64,000 bases of DNA. It comes from Sulfurimonas hongkongensis. Its GTDB lineage: Bacteria > Campylobacterota > Campylobacteria > Campylobacterales > Sulfurimonadaceae. The notes below the pieces were generated by a model that saw only the letters and a program-made list of their open reading frames with translations, was not told the DNA's origin and made no database searches. The number at the start of each line of letters is the position of its first letter. The first letter of the stretch is position 1. Positions 63,778 to 64,000 of this stretch are shown in pieces. The translations under genes were made by a program, and so were the position numbers. Where the stretch lies: contig NZ_AUPZ01000013.1 of the NCBI RefSeq assembly GCF_000445475.1, forward strand, positions 1 to 64,000, written 5' to 3'.

Positions 63778-64000
63778 AAAAGTAGCCATCATAGGTGGTG
63801 GAGCTTCTGGGCTTTTGTGTGCTATAGAGTGTGCAAAAGAGTCTTGTAAAGTTGATGTTTTTGAGCAAAATGACAAGTGTGCTAAGAAGATTTTAGTGTC
63901 TGGAAATGGACGATGCAATATTACTAATAAAAACCTCACAACTTATGACTACTTTGGGCAAAATCCTCATTTTGCAAAAGATGCCATAGAGGGATTTGGA
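63770..64000 (+). CDS. BaiN/YhiN-type flavoprotein, N-terminal 77 residues
   Basis: The reading frame opens at ATG 63770 inside the end of the previous gene and is cut by the window edge. FAD-binding dinucleotide fold VAIIGGGASGLLCAIECAKE is followed by the family signature GNGRCNITNKN of the HI0933/BaiN NAD(P)/FAD-dependent oxidoreductases. Substrate unknown; members reduce varied small molecules. Confidence 0.85.
   Translation, partial: MSKKVAIIGGGASGLLCAIECAKESCKVDVFEQNDKCAKKILVSGNGRCNITNKNLTTYDYFGQNPHFAKDAIEGFG

Overview
The window is AT-rich, densely coded chromosomal DNA of a Campylobacterota (Epsilonproteobacteria), most like the Sulfurimonas/Sulfuricurvum group. Three things support this. 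The proteins include a fused CcsBA cytochrome c synthase, a FlgS-type flagellar kinase, a phospholipase A like that of Campylobacter, and two-component kinases of the HQWKQPLN type. The order cvpA-fur-lysS-glyA-DUF1882-SPOR-aroE is the order I recall from Campylobacter jejuni. TTG starts are frequent (dnaE, lysS, the DUF1882 gene, the heavy-metal sensor kinase). The genus is inferred. I found no rRNA, tRNA or CRISPR array.

Layout. 1-2761: the 5' end of an IS256-like element (runs off the left edge) has cut off the 3' end of an RND efflux permease gene. 2762-8647: an iron-uptake locus (tonB, exbB, exbD, a TonB-dependent receptor, a divergent Fur-family regulator and a porin) with three Fur-box-like sites. 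8648-8974: decayed coding sequence. 8975-18052, all on the minus strand: DUF2461 protein, CcsBA, a zinc-binding-domain chemoreceptor, two hypothetical proteins, flgS and an M18 aminopeptidase. 18053-19893: an accessory pocket with a decayed reading frame, an intact FRG-domain gene and palindromic repeats. 19894-24136: dnaE and efp. 24322-31740: a copper/silver-type efflux operon (FixH-like protein, outer-membrane factor, adaptor, CusA-type pump, response regulator, sensor kinase). 31783-42474: tgt, an aldolase-like protein, dnaJ, mltA, recR, pldA, a SulP transporter, an ABC-F ATPase and class II DAHP synthase. 42631-53322: a diguanylate cyclase and the conserved cvpA-to-aroE block, which is interrupted at nearly every junction by repeats or extra genes. 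53336-56579: an ArsP/YraQ-like permease with a palindromic operator, a deaminase, a REPIN-like palindromic element, hemJ, a ThiF-like protein and a 44-residue small gene. 56778-64000: a DapC-like aminotransferase, murC, a small membrane protein, a cold-shock gene, mutS2, a thioredoxin-like protein, a hypothetical protein and the start of a BaiN/YhiN-type flavoprotein.

How the genes work together. The left part is an iron-responsive outer-membrane import module: TonB, ExbB and ExbD energise the receptor. The CusABC-like set forms a complete envelope-spanning metal exporter with its own two-component control; its pump keeps the three methionines of the CusA metal site at the exact spacing. TrpE, AroE and the class II DAHP synthase belong to aromatic amino-acid synthesis. 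MurC, MltA and the DapC-like enzyme belong to cell-wall metabolism.

I did not find a clear previously undescribed multi-gene system. The most unusual signals are non-coding: a 116-bp nested palindrome with 15-bp terminal inverted repeats, an 88-bp tandem repeat, a 26-bp tandem repeat, a hairpin array before lysS, and a likely leaderless mltA. There is also a small gene with a very strong ribosome-binding site and an orphan FRG-domain gene.
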